This document shows, piece by piece, positions 25,259 through 33,581 of a stretch of DNA of 64,000 nucleotides (its first letter is position 1; the number at the start of each line of letters is the position of its first letter). The stretch is from Streptomyces albidoflavus (GTDB taxonomy: Bacteria > Actinomycetota > Actinomycetes > Streptomycetales > Streptomycetaceae), in contig NZ_JOII01000002.1 of assembly GCF_000719955.1 (NCBI RefSeq), positions 287,159 through 351,158 on the forward strand, written 5' to 3'. The notes below the pieces were generated by a model that saw only the letters and a list, made by a program, of their open reading frames with translations, was not told the origin of the DNA and made no database searches. The position numbers and the translations under genes are program-made.

Positions 25259-26590
25259 ATGGCGCGGTACGGCGAGTGCGACGTGGTGGTCATCGGCGCC
25301 GGGTTCGCCGGCCTGAGCGCCGCCGACGCACTGGTACGCGACGGTCTCGCGGTCCGGCTGCTGGAGGCCCGCCCCCGCGTCGGCGGCCGCGCCCTGACCC
25401 GCTTCCTGGCCGACGGCACCCAGCTGGACCTGGGCGGCCAGTGGATCGGCCCCACCCAGCGGCACATGGCCGACCTGGTCCACCGCCATGCCGTGCGCAC
25501 CTACCCCACGCCGGGCGAGGGCGCGGACCTGGTCGAGTGCGGCGGGCTCCGCCTGGACGCGCTGCCCGCCGAGGCCGCCGAGGTGCTGGCCTCGCTCGAC
25601 CGCCTGGCCCGCGAGGTCCCGCCGGAACGGCCCTGGACCGCCCCCGACGCGGTGAGCCAGGACGGCCGCACCTTCGCCACCTGGCTGGCGGGGACCGGCG
25701 CCCCGCCCGCCGCCCGCGACCTGGTGGGACGGCTGGTCTCCGGCGGCCTCCTCTCCGGCGGCTCCGCGGAGAACTCCCTCCTGGAGACCCTCTTCTACGT
25801 GGCGAGCGCGGGCGGCACCGGGCCGCTGCTCGGTTACGAGGGCGGGGCGCAGGAGACCCGGTTCGTGGGCGGGGCGCAGCACCTCGCGGAACGCATGGCC
25901 TCGGCGCTGCCCGAAGGCACGCTGCGGCTGGGCGAGCCGGTGCACACCGTCGAGTACGCCCCGGACGCGGCCCGGGTCCACACACCGCGCGGGGTGGTGG
26001 ACGCCGCCCGCGTGGTCCTCGCCGTCCCGCCGGTACTGGCGGGACGCCTCCACTACTCCCCCGCCCTGCCCCCGCTGCACGCCGGCCTGCTCCAGCGCAT
26101 GCCGGCCGGGACGGCGCTGAAGATCCACGCCGTCTACGCCCGACCCTTCTGGCGGGCCGCCGGGCTCTCCGGGGTCGCGCAGTCGGCCGAGGGCGTGCTG
26201 ACGGAGACCGTGGACAACACGCCGCCCGGCGCGCCCCGGGCCGTGCTGACCGGCTTCGCCTACGGCGCCGAGGCCGCCCTGCTGCGCCGCCAGGCCCCCG
26301 GTGCCCGCCGCCGTGCCGTCCTGGACCACCTCACCGCCCTGTTCGGGCCCGAGGCGGGCGAGCCGGAGGAGTTCGTCGAGTTCGACTGGCTCGCCGAGGA
26401 GTGGACCCGGGGCTGCTTCTCGGGCCACCTGGTGCCCGGCGCGTGGACCGCCTTCGGCCCCGTCCTGCGCGAGGCGGTCGGCCCGCTGCACTGGGCCGGG
26501 ACCGAGACCGCCGTCCACTGGAACGGGTACTTCGACGGGGCCGTGGAGTCGGGGTACCGGGCGGCCGAGGAGGTACGCCGGTCGCTGTGA
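25259..26590 (+). CDS. Flavin monoamine oxidase-family protein
   Basis: FAD enzyme of 443 residues. The dinucleotide-binding motif VIGAGFAGLSAADAL at 11-25, GGRALTRF, LGGQWIGPTQ and the C-terminal flavin motif LHWAGTETAVHWNGYFDGAVESG are those of monoamine or polyamine oxidases. It likely oxidises an amine to an aldehyde or imine, releasing hydrogen peroxide. It ends 25 bases from the opposing amidase gene; whether the two act in one amine/amide pathway is unproven. Confidence 0.9.
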   Translation: MARYGECDVVVIGAGFAGLSAADALVRDGLAVRLLEARPRVGGRALTRFLADGTQLDLGGQWIGPTQRHMADLVHRHAVRTYPTPGEGADLVECGGLRLDALPAEAAEVLASLDRLAREVPPERPWTAPDAVSQDGRTFATWLAGTGAPPAARDLVGRLVSGGLLSGGSAENSLLETLFYVASAGGTGPLLGYEGGAQETRFVGGAQHLAERMASALPEGTLRLGEPVHTVEYAPDAARVHTPRGVVDAARVVLAVPPVLAGRLHYSPALPPLHAGLLQRMPAGTALKIHAVYARPFWRAAGLSGVAQSAEGVLTETVDNTPPGAPRAVLTGFAYGAEAALLRRQAPGARRRAVLDHLTALFGPEAGEPEEFVEFDWLAEEWTRGCFSGHLVPGAWTAFGPVLREAVGPLHWAGTETAVHWNGYFDGAVESGYRAAEEVRRSL

Positions 26591-26615
26591 GACCTGGGCC
26601 CTGTCCGGCGCGGGG

Positions 26616-28094
26616 TCAGAGTTCCGGTTCCAGCCGGGCCCACGGCTGCTCGGCCTCGATCTGCGCGGCGAGGGCGAGCAGCGTCCCCTCCCCGCCCAGC
26701 GGCCCCACGAACTGGGTGCCGAGCGGCAGCCCTTCGGGGGTGCGGTAGGTGGGCACGCTCATCGCGGGCCGTCCGGTGATGTTGGCGAGCTGGGTGTACG
26801 GGGTCGCGGCCAGGTTGGCGATGACCGCGCGCTCCCACGCCTTGGTCCCGGCCAGCGTGCCGAGCAGCCCGGCCTTCATCAGCGCGCGGGCGAGGGTGCG
26901 GACCGGCGCGGGGGTGTCCAGCTCGCCGATGCGGACCGGCGGGCGGGCGAGGGTGGGGGTGAGCAGCAGGTCGTAGCGTTCGTGGAAGGCGGCGAGCTGC
27001 CGGCTGTAGGTGTTCCAGCGCTGGTGGGCGGCGAAGTAGCGGGGCGCGGGGAGGGAGCGGCCGGCGGCGGCCAGCAGGTGGGTGTCGAGTTCGAAGTCGC
27101 CCGGTCCGGCGCCGGTCGCGCGGCGTATCTCGTCGACGGTCTGGGCGAGTTGGGTGGTCCACATGGCGAGGAAGTCGAGGGCGAGCTGCCGGTGGTCGAT
27201 CTCCGGTTCGGCCGGTTCGACCTCGTGTCCCAGACGGGCGAGGAGCTTCGCGGTCTCGTCGACGGCGGCGACCGCGTGCGGGTCGACCTCGGTGCCGATC
27301 GGCGAGCGGGTGGTGAACCCGATCCGCAACGGGCGCGGGCGCCGGGCGAGCTCGGCGTACGGCAGCTCCGGGCGGGCGGCCAGGTAGGGGCCGCCGGGGT
27401 CGGGGCGGGCGGTGAGGACGTCGAGGAGGGCGGCGCTGTCGCGGACGGTGCGCGAGACGGCGCCGTTGGTGGCGGCGCCGTGCAGGTCCTCGGCGGTGGC
27501 GGGCCCGGCGGGGACCAGGCCGCGTCCCGGCTTCAGCCCGAAGAGGCCGCAGCAGGCGGCCGGGATGCGGATGGAGCCGCCGCCGTCGTTGGCCCCGGCC
27601 ATCGGCACGACCCCGGCGGCCACGGCGGCCGCCGATCCGCCGGAGGAGCCGCCCGGGGTGCGGGTGAGGTCCCAGGGGTTGCGGGTGGGACCGTTCACCT
27701 CCGGTTCGGTGATGCCCTTCGCCCCGAACTCCGGGGTGTTGGTCTTGCCGAAGATCACCAGCCCCGCCTCCAGCCAGCGTTCGACCACCGCGCTGTGCCG
27801 TTCGGCGGGCAGGTGGGCGAGCGAGCGGCTCCCGCTGCCGGTGGGCAGTCCGGCGTAGTCCTGCGAGAGGTCCTTGATAAGGAAGGGGACTCCGGCGAAG
27901 GGCCCGGTCAGCGGGGTCCTGGCGCGCTCGCGGGCGAGGTCGTGCATCGGGCGCACGACCGCGTTGAGCTTGCCGTCGACCGCCTCGGCGCGGGCCACCG
28001 CGACCTCCAGCAGCTCCGCCGCCGAGACCTCCCCGCCCGCCACCAGCGCGGCGAGCCCCACCGCGTCGTGCGCCCGGTACTCCGCGTACTCCAT
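26616..28094 (-). CDS. Amidase (amidase-signature family)
   Basis: Hydrolase of 492 residues with the Ser-cisSer-Lys triad in place: Lys74 (PFLIKDLS), Ser150 (TPGGSSGGS) and Ser174 (DGGGSIRIP). The spacing matches fatty-acid amide hydrolase-type enzymes. The C-terminal region (NITGRPAMSVPTY, LPLGTQFVGP) resembles 6-aminohexanoate cyclic dimer hydrolases. It hydrolyses an amide; the substrate is unknown. The promoter region overlaps an AT-rich dyad shared with the divergent TetR gene, so it is probably repressed by it. GGAGG precedes the ATG. Confidence 0.92.
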   Translation of the reverse strand: MEYAEYRAHDAVGLAALVAGGEVSAAELLEVAVARAEAVDGKLNAVVRPMHDLARERARTPLTGPFAGVPFLIKDLSQDYAGLPTGSGSRSLAHLPAERHSAVVERWLEAGLVIFGKTNTPEFGAKGITEPEVNGPTRNPWDLTRTPGGSSGGSAAAVAAGVVPMAGANDGGGSIRIPAACCGLFGLKPGRGLVPAGPATAEDLHGAATNGAVSRTVRDSAALLDVLTARPDPGGPYLAARPELPYAELARRPRPLRIGFTTRSPIGTEVDPHAVAAVDETAKLLARLGHEVEPAEPEIDHRQLALDFLAMWTTQLAQTVDEIRRATGAGPGDFELDTHLLAAAGRSLPAPRYFAAHQRWNTYSRQLAAFHERYDLLLTPTLARPPVRIGELDTPAPVRTLARALMKAGLLGTLAGTKAWERAVIANLAATPYTQLANITGRPAMSVPTYRTPEGLPLGTQFVGPLGGEGTLLALAAQIEAEQPWARLEPEL

Positions 28095-28106
28095 GCCCGG
28101 CCTCCG

Positions 28107-28129
28107 TAAAACTATGGATCGTAGTTTTA
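28107..28129. promoter_or_regulatory. AT-rich dyad operator between amidase and TetR gene
   Basis: Perfect inverted repeat TAAAACTA-N7-TAGTTTTA. Such an A/T-rich 23-bp element stands out in this GC-rich DNA. It lies 13 bases upstream of the amidase ATG and about 80 bases before the TetR gene, and contains TACGAT, a possible minus-strand -10. Likely binding site of the adjacent TetR protein. Confidence 0.75.
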
Positions 28130-28206
28130 TACGCCCGGAACGTACACTGCTGCCCGGCCACCGACAAGAGGCCGTCGCACGCCGTGGGAGCACGAGGAGT
28201 ACCGGG

Positions 28207-28839
28207 ATGGGCAGACCGCCACGGCGGCTGGTGAGCCGCGAGGGCATCATGCGGGCCGCCCTCGCGCTGGTCGACGAGGAGGGGCCGGACGCCCTGTCCA
28301 CGACCCGGGTGGCCCGGCGGCTCGGCGTCAAGGGACCCTCCCTCTACGCCTACGTCTCGGGACGCGACGAGATCGTGGACGGCCTCCACGCGCTGATCGT
28401 CGCCGAGATGGACCTGGCCGACGCCACCGGCCCCTGGACCGAGGTGATCGACCGCTGGGCCCGCTCCTACCGCGCCGCCTTCGCCGCCCACCCCCGGGCG
28501 GTCCCGCTGATCGCCGCCCGTCCGGTCCGGGTCCCGGCCGCCCTGGAGGCGTACGCCAGGGCGTTCGAGGCCCTGCGCGCGGCGGGCTGGCCCGAGGAGC
28601 GGCTGCTCCCCGTGGTCCGCTCGGTCGAGTACTTCCTGACCGGCTCCGCCCTGGACCTCGACGCCTCCCCCGACGCCGGGCTGACGGAGGAGCACCTGCC
28701 GCCGGGCCTGGACCCCTTCCGCGCGGCCCCGCCCCATCACCGCGAACTCGCCTTCGAGACCGGGCTCGCCGCGCTGATCGAGGGGTTGCGGGCGATGCTC
28801 GCGGAGGTCTCGCGGGGTGCGGGCGGCGCGACACGGTGA
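28207..28839 (+). CDS. TetR-family regulator (TetR_C_1/TetR-WHG type)
   Basis: Protein of 210 residues with the N-terminal domain of the class with LVSREGIMRAALALVDEEG and LGVKGPSLYAYVSGRDEI (tetracycline-repressor type). The C-terminal half contains the TetR_C_1-like ligand region. ATG 28207 has GGAG nine bases upstream and a better start than the longer open frame. It is divergent from the amidase gene with a perfect dyad between, so the amidase substrate or product may be its inducer. Confidence 0.88.
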   Translation: MGRPPRRLVSREGIMRAALALVDEEGPDALSTTRVARRLGVKGPSLYAYVSGRDEIVDGLHALIVAEMDLADATGPWTEVIDRWARSYRAAFAAHPRAVPLIAARPVRVPAALEAYARAFEALRAAGWPEERLLPVVRSVEYFLTGSALDLDASPDAGLTEEHLPPGLDPFRAAPPHHRELAFETGLAALIEGLRAMLAEVSRGAGGATR

Positions 28840-28893
28840 GCCGCGACGGGCCCCGGGGCGCGGATGGCCGCCGCGCCGGGTGAGGATGTGCGG

Positions 28894-31233
28894 ATGAACG
28901 CAGACCCGGACGGCGCCCCCACCCCCGCGGCGGACGAGTGGCTCTCGCGGCGGTCCCAGGAGGCCGAACAGGCGGTGGACGTGGCCTTCGATCTCTCCGC
29001 CTGCGTCCGCGAACCCATCCACCTGCTCGGCGGCGTCCAGTCGTACGGGACCCTGCTCGCCGCCGAGGTGGCGAGCGGCACGGTCGTCACGGCCGCCGAC
29101 AACACGGCCCGGCTGCTCGGCGTCGAGGCGCGGGAGCTGGTGGGCGGCCCGGTGCTGCGGGTGCTGGGCGCCCCCGACTGGGAGGAGGCCGTCGCGCTGT
29201 CGGCCGAGGGCGAGGGCGCGGTCCTCTCGCTCCCGGTGACGGCGGGTGCGGGCCCCTCCCCCCGGGCCTTCGACCTGTCGGTGCACCGGCGCGACGGCCT
29301 GCTGGTCCTGGAGTTCGAACCGGGCGAGGCCGACCCGGCCGCCTCCCGCGACTTCTACCAGGGCGTCCGGCGCGCGCTGGGCCGGCTGCGCTCGGCCGCC
29401 TCCGTCGCCGAGTGCTGCGCCACGGCCGTCCGGGAGATGCGCGCGCTGACCGGCTTCGAGCGGGTGGTGGCGTACCGCTTCGACGGGGCCGACGGGCCGG
29501 GCGAGGTGGTGGCCGAGTCCGTGGCCGACGGGTGGGAGCCCTGGCTCGGCCTGTGGTTCCCGGCGACGGACATCCCGCCGCAGGCGCGCCGGCTCTACGA
29601 GGAGAACTGGATCCGGGTCATCGGCGACGTCGACGACGCCACCGCCCGGCTGGTGCCGGAGCGGCGCGCGGACACGGGCGGCGTCCTCGACCTCTCCAGG
29701 GCCGGACTGCGCACGGTCTCCGGTTTCCACCTGGAGTACCTGCGCAACATCGGGGTCCGCTCCTCTATGTCGGTCTCCGTGCTGCGCGACGGGCGCCTGT
29801 GGGGGCTGATCGCCTGCCACGGGGCGGACCCCAAGCGGCTGGGCCCGGAGGTCCGCTCGGCCTGCGAGCTGTTCGGCACGGCGTTCTCGCTGCACCTGAC
29901 GGCGCTGGAGGAACGGGACCGGGCCGACTCACTGGTCGGCGTCGGCGGCCGGGCGGCCTCCGTGGCCCGGCTGCTCGGCACCGACGTGTACGACTCGCTG
30001 CTGCGGCACGAGGCCGAGGTACGGGAGCTGGCCGGCGCGGACGGCCTGGTCGTGGCGCGGGACGGCCAGGTGCGCACCACCGGGCCCGCCGTCGGTGCGC
30101 GGCTCGCGGGCGAACTGAAGCGGCTGGCGGCCGGACTGGCGCCGGGCCAGGTGTGGGCGACCGACCGGCTGGCCGAGACGCTGGAGGCCGGCGGGGGCGA
30201 CGCCTCGGCGGCCGAGGGCGGCCCGTCCGGTGTCCTGCTGATCGCGCTGGAGCGGGGCCGTTCGTACCTGGCGTGGACGCGGGCCGAGCGGCCCGAGCCG
30301 CGCCGGTGGGCCGCCGACCCCGACCGCCCGGTGCGGGTCGGCCCGCGCGGGGAGCGGCTGACCCCGCGTGGTTCGGGCGCGGTCTTCCGCTCGGTGACGC
30401 GGGGCCGCAGCCTGCCCTGGCAGGCGCGCGAGGAGCACACCGCCGTGGAGCTGTGGCGGCTGCTGACCGGCATGGTGCTGAGGCACGCCGACGAGCTGAG
30501 CGCGCTCAACGAGGAACTCCGCGTCATCAACGCCGACCTGGACTCCTTCGCGCACGCCGCCGCGCACGACCTGAAGGAGCCGCTGCGCGGGATCTCCCAC
30601 GCGGCGGAGTTCCTGGTGGAGGACGCCGGGGCCGGGCTGGACGCCACCAGCGTGCGCCGGCTCGGCACCATGCGGCGGCTGGCCGGCCGCATGGACGACC
30701 TGCTCAACTCCCTGCTGCACTACTCCCGCATGGGCCGAGGCGGGCTGCGCCGGACCAGGGTGGAGCTGGACCGGGCCCTGGACGACGCCCTGGAGGTGGC
30801 CGGGCCCCGGCTCGCCGACGCGGGGGTACGGGTGCTGCGGCCCGACCGCCTCCCCGCGGTGGACGCCGACCCGGACCGGCTCGACGACGTCCTGGTCAAC
30901 CTCCTGGTCAACGCCGCCAAGTACGCGGCGGACCGCCCGGACCGGACCGTCCGGGTGGAGGTGGAGGAGGTCGCCCCCTGTCCCGGCGGCGGGCTCGCGG
31001 TCGTGGTCCGGGACAACGGCATCGGCATCCCGCCGGAACGGCAGGAGGAGGTCTTCGGGCTCTTCAAGCGGCTGCACGGCCCCGCCGAGCACAGCGGCGG
31101 CACCGGCGTCGGCCTCGCCGTCGTCCGGCGGATCGTGGAGCGGCACGGCGGACGCGTCTGGCTGACCAGCACCCCGGGCGAGGGGACGGCCTTCTACTTC
31201 ACCCTCGGGGAGCCGGGCGCGGCCGGCGGCTGA
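28894..31233 (+). CDS. Bacteriophytochrome-type sensor histidine kinase
   Basis: Cytoplasmic photoreceptor-like kinase of 779 residues: PAS (about 25-125), GAF (about 145-310), PHY (about 325-500), HisKA and HATPase. The biliverdin-attaching Cys is present (Cys37 in ACVREPIHLLGG), as are PATDIP with Asp226 and HLEYLRN with His279, which hold the bilin and its water. In PHY the tongue motif reads TPRGSG rather than PRxSF. The phospho-accepting His558 lies in AHDLKEPLR; the ATP-binding loops include DNGIGIP and GGTGVGLAV. It would sense red/far-red light or redox. Its last 40 bases overlap the end of the response-regulator gene. ATG 28894 has TGAGGA upstream. Confidence 0.92.
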   Translation: MNADPDGAPTPAADEWLSRRSQEAEQAVDVAFDLSACVREPIHLLGGVQSYGTLLAAEVASGTVVTAADNTARLLGVEARELVGGPVLRVLGAPDWEEAVALSAEGEGAVLSLPVTAGAGPSPRAFDLSVHRRDGLLVLEFEPGEADPAASRDFYQGVRRALGRLRSAASVAECCATAVREMRALTGFERVVAYRFDGADGPGEVVAESVADGWEPWLGLWFPATDIPPQARRLYEENWIRVIGDVDDATARLVPERRADTGGVLDLSRAGLRTVSGFHLEYLRNIGVRSSMSVSVLRDGRLWGLIACHGADPKRLGPEVRSACELFGTAFSLHLTALEERDRADSLVGVGGRAASVARLLGTDVYDSLLRHEAEVRELAGADGLVVARDGQVRTTGPAVGARLAGELKRLAAGLAPGQVWATDRLAETLEAGGGDASAAEGGPSGVLLIALERGRSYLAWTRAERPEPRRWAADPDRPVRVGPRGERLTPRGSGAVFRSVTRGRSLPWQAREEHTAVELWRLLTGMVLRHADELSALNEELRVINADLDSFAHAAAHDLKEPLRGISHAAEFLVEDAGAGLDATSVRRLGTMRRLAGRMDDLLNSLLHYSRMGRGGLRRTRVELDRALDDALEVAGPRLADAGVRVLRPDRLPAVDADPDRLDDVLVNLLVNAAKYAADRPDRTVRVEVEEVAPCPGGGLAVVVRDNGIGIPPERQEEVFGLFKRLHGPAEHSGGTGVGLAVVRRIVERHGGRVWLTSTPGEGTAFYFTLGEPGAAGG

Positions 31234-31667
31234 CCCTTCGCCTGCTGCCAGTAGTCGACGGCGCCCTTGAGCACGGTACGGAAGAGGTCGAAGTTGACCG
31301 GCTTGTAGATGTAGCTGTCGGCGCCCGCGGCGTAGCAGGCGTCGACCTCGGCGGGGGCCGTCGAGGAGGTGAAGACCACCACGGTGAGGCCGGCGAGTTC
31401 CGGGCGGGCGCGCAGGGCCGCGAGGACCTTGTGTCCGTCGGCGCCGGGCATGTTGAGGTCGAGCAGGATCATGCCGGGCAGCTCCTCGTCGCACCCGAGC
31501 AGGCGCTCCGCGAGGCCGTCGCCGTGCGCGGTGAACTCCAGGCGCAGCGCCGGGTGGGTGCGGGTCAGCGCCCGTTCGATCGCCTCGGCGTCCTCCTCGG
31601 AGTCCTCCACCACCAGGACCCGCGTCAGGTCCACCCGTCGTGCCGCGACCCGGCCGTCGTCCGTCAC
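31194..31667 (-). CDS. Single-domain response regulator, Rcp1 type
   Basis: Receiver domain of 157 residues with no output domain. Acidic pocket Glu21/Asp22, phospho-accepting Asp70 in LLDLNMPG, the Thr in VVVFTSSTAP and the Lys in YIYKPVNF are present. DLNMPG and the downstream FDLFRTVLKGAVDYW pattern match Rcp1, the regulator that pairs with cyanobacterial phytochrome kinases. GTG start overlaps the TGA of the phosphatase gene (GTGA). It is transcribed towards the phytochrome gene and overlaps its 3' end by 40 bases. Confidence 0.92.
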   Translation of the reverse strand: MTDDGRVAARRVDLTRVLVVEDSEEDAEAIERALTRTHPALRLEFTAHGDGLAERLLGCDEELPGMILLDLNMPGADGHKVLAALRARPELAGLTVVVFTSSTAPAEVDACYAAGADSYIYKPVNFDLFRTVLKGAVDYWQQAKGQPPAAPGSPRVK

Positions 31668-33445
31668 CGTTCTCCCTCCACCTGGACGATCACCACGGCG
31701 GTGTCGTCGTCGCCGGACACCCGGAAGCGGGCGGCCTCGCCGATGAGCCCGTCCGCCCCGCCGCCGTCCGCGTCCACGCACCGCGCGACCGCCTCGGGCA
31801 GCCGGTCCTCGAAGAAGGAGCCGTCGGCGGCCCGGGCCTCGGCGAGCCCGTCGGTGTGCAGCACCAAGGCGTCCCCGGGCCCCAGCGTCACGGAGACGGA
31901 CCGGTACGCGGCCTGCCGTACGACACCGAGCAGCATCCCCTGCGCCGGCACCGCGACCACCTCCCCGCCCGCCCGCGCGACGTGCGGCAACGGGTGCCCG
32001 GCGTTGGCGACGCGGACCCGCCACGTCCCGTCGTCGCGCGGGGTGAGGACCGCGACCAGGGCGGTCACGAAGCGCGAGGCCCGCTGAGCGATCAGGGCGC
32101 CGTTGAGCCGGGCCAGGGCACCCGCCGGCGAGGTGCCGTTCTCCAGCAGGGTGCGCAGCGTGTGCCGGGCCAGCCCGGTGAAGGCGGCGGCCTCGGCGCC
32201 CCGGCCGCAGACGTCGCCGATGAAGACGGCGAGCCGGTCACCGACCCGCACGGCGTCGTAGAAGTCACCGCCCACGTCGAGGCTGTCGTCGGCGACCTGG
32301 TACGCGGCGCTCAGCGCCAGTCCCGGGCAGTCGGGCAGGCCCGGCGGCAGCAGGTGGCGCTGGAGCTGTTCGACGTGGCGACGGCGCTGCTCGTACAGCG
32401 TGCTGGTGTCGATGGCCAGGGCGGCCCGGCCGGCCAGGTCGGTGAGGAGCGGGCGGTCGGCGTCGGCGCTGTCGCGGCTGTACAGGAAGGTGAGGGTGCC
32501 CAGCGCCCGGTTCCGCGCGGTCAGCGGGCTGACGCTCATCGCGCGGACGGCGGGTCCGGGCGCGCCGGGGCCGAAGGGGCCGCCTTCCAGGTCCTCGCCG
32601 GTCAGGACGAGACCGTGGCGCCGTTCGGCGCCGCGCAGCAGTTCCTTGGCGAGCCAGGGGTCGTCCTCGGCGACCTCGCGGAGCCGGACCTGCGCGTCGG
32701 AGGCCATGTGCGCGACGGCCACCGCGGAGAGGGTGCCCCGGAAGTCCGCGAGGTGGACCATGCAGCCCTCCGCGACGGCGGGTACGGCCATCCGGGCCAC
32801 CCGGCGCAGCGTCTCCTCCACGTCGAGGCTCCCGGCCAGCTGCAGGGAGGCTTCGGCGAGGAAGGCGTCCATGGCCTGGCGCCGTTCGTGCTCCTGGGAC
32901 TCCAGGATGCGCTGGTTGCTCACCGTCAGCACGTCCGCGATCTGGCGCAGCCGCTCCCCGGTCCGCGCGACCCACGGCGCTCCCGGCTCCCGCCCGGCCC
33001 CGACCCACAGGGCGGCCCGGTCGCCGTCGCCCAGTTCGAAGACGCAGCGCACCACGGCGGCCGCCCCGGCGTCCCGCAGGGCGCTCCCGCCGGGGCAGGG
33101 CAGCAGCATCTCCGGGTCGTCCGGGCGGATCAGCAGCAGCGTGGGACCGTCGTCGAGCGGGGGCGGGGCGCAGGGCCCCTCGGTGTGGTCGCAGCCCGGC
33201 AGGGTGGTGACCTCCGTGTCGCCCCGGCCGCGATGGCGTACGTAGCTGGACCGGCCGCGTTCCCAGCGGGCCCCGGCGACGACGGTGACGCCGGGGTCAT
33301 CGAGCAGCGCCTCGTAGACCAGCGAGGCCAGGGCGGTGACGTCACCCGCGTCGGTGCCCACCCGCCACAGCCGGTGCAGCCAGGCGGCCCACCCGTCGAA
33401 AGGTGCCCCGGCCCGCGCCGGTACGTCCGTACCCGGTTCCACCAT
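31664..33445 (-). CDS. SpoIIE-type PP2C phosphatase with GAF domain
   Basis: Protein of 593 residues. The N-terminal half has a degenerate sensor region and a GAF domain (about 175-330); the last 230 residues are a SpoIIE/PP2C serine phosphatase. Metal-binding acidic motifs are visible: LDVGGDFYDAVRV, FIGDVCGRGAEAA, LHTDGLAEARA and the final GDDDTAVVIV. Such phosphatases usually act on anti-anti-sigma or response-regulator partners. It precedes the response regulator in one operon and may be its output or upstream switch. Start 33445 has GGGAGG; the frame also opens at 33508. Confidence 0.9.
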   Translation of the reverse strand: MVEPGTDVPARAGAPFDGWAAWLHRLWRVGTDAGDVTALASLVYEALLDDPGVTVVAGARWERGRSSYVRHRGRGDTEVTTLPGCDHTEGPCAPPPLDDGPTLLLIRPDDPEMLLPCPGGSALRDAGAAAVVRCVFELGDGDRAALWVGAGREPGAPWVARTGERLRQIADVLTVSNQRILESQEHERRQAMDAFLAEASLQLAGSLDVEETLRRVARMAVPAVAEGCMVHLADFRGTLSAVAVAHMASDAQVRLREVAEDDPWLAKELLRGAERRHGLVLTGEDLEGGPFGPGAPGPAVRAMSVSPLTARNRALGTLTFLYSRDSADADRPLLTDLAGRAALAIDTSTLYEQRRRHVEQLQRHLLPPGLPDCPGLALSAAYQVADDSLDVGGDFYDAVRVGDRLAVFIGDVCGRGAEAAAFTGLARHTLRTLLENGTSPAGALARLNGALIAQRASRFVTALVAVLTPRDDGTWRVRVANAGHPLPHVARAGGEVVAVPAQGMLLGVVRQAAYRSVSVTLGPGDALVLHTDGLAEARAADGSFFEDRLPEAVARCVDADGGGADGLIGEAARFRVSGDDDTAVVIVQVEGER

Positions 33446-33513
33446 GACACCTCCCACCCGTCGACATGAGACCTCCCCACCGTGCGACTGGCATGCTACG
33501 GCCGCCACGCGGG

Positions 33514-33540
33514 CCGCTCCCCCGGTGAAGGGGGGAGCGG
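33514..33540 (-). terminator. Hairpin terminator after the LysR gene
   Basis: Perfect 10-bp stem (33514-33523 with 33531-33540), seven-base loop, 42 bases past the LysR stop codon. Confidence 0.65.
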
Positions 33541-33581
33541 CGGACCAAGATTACCGGTGGGTAGCCGCGGCGGGCCCTCGC

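Noticed and set aside
26260..29895. Open frame of 1,211 codons on the minus strand
   Set aside because: Crosses the amidase, TetR and phytochrome genes in another frame; Arg/Pro/Gly-rich shadow with no recognisable domain.
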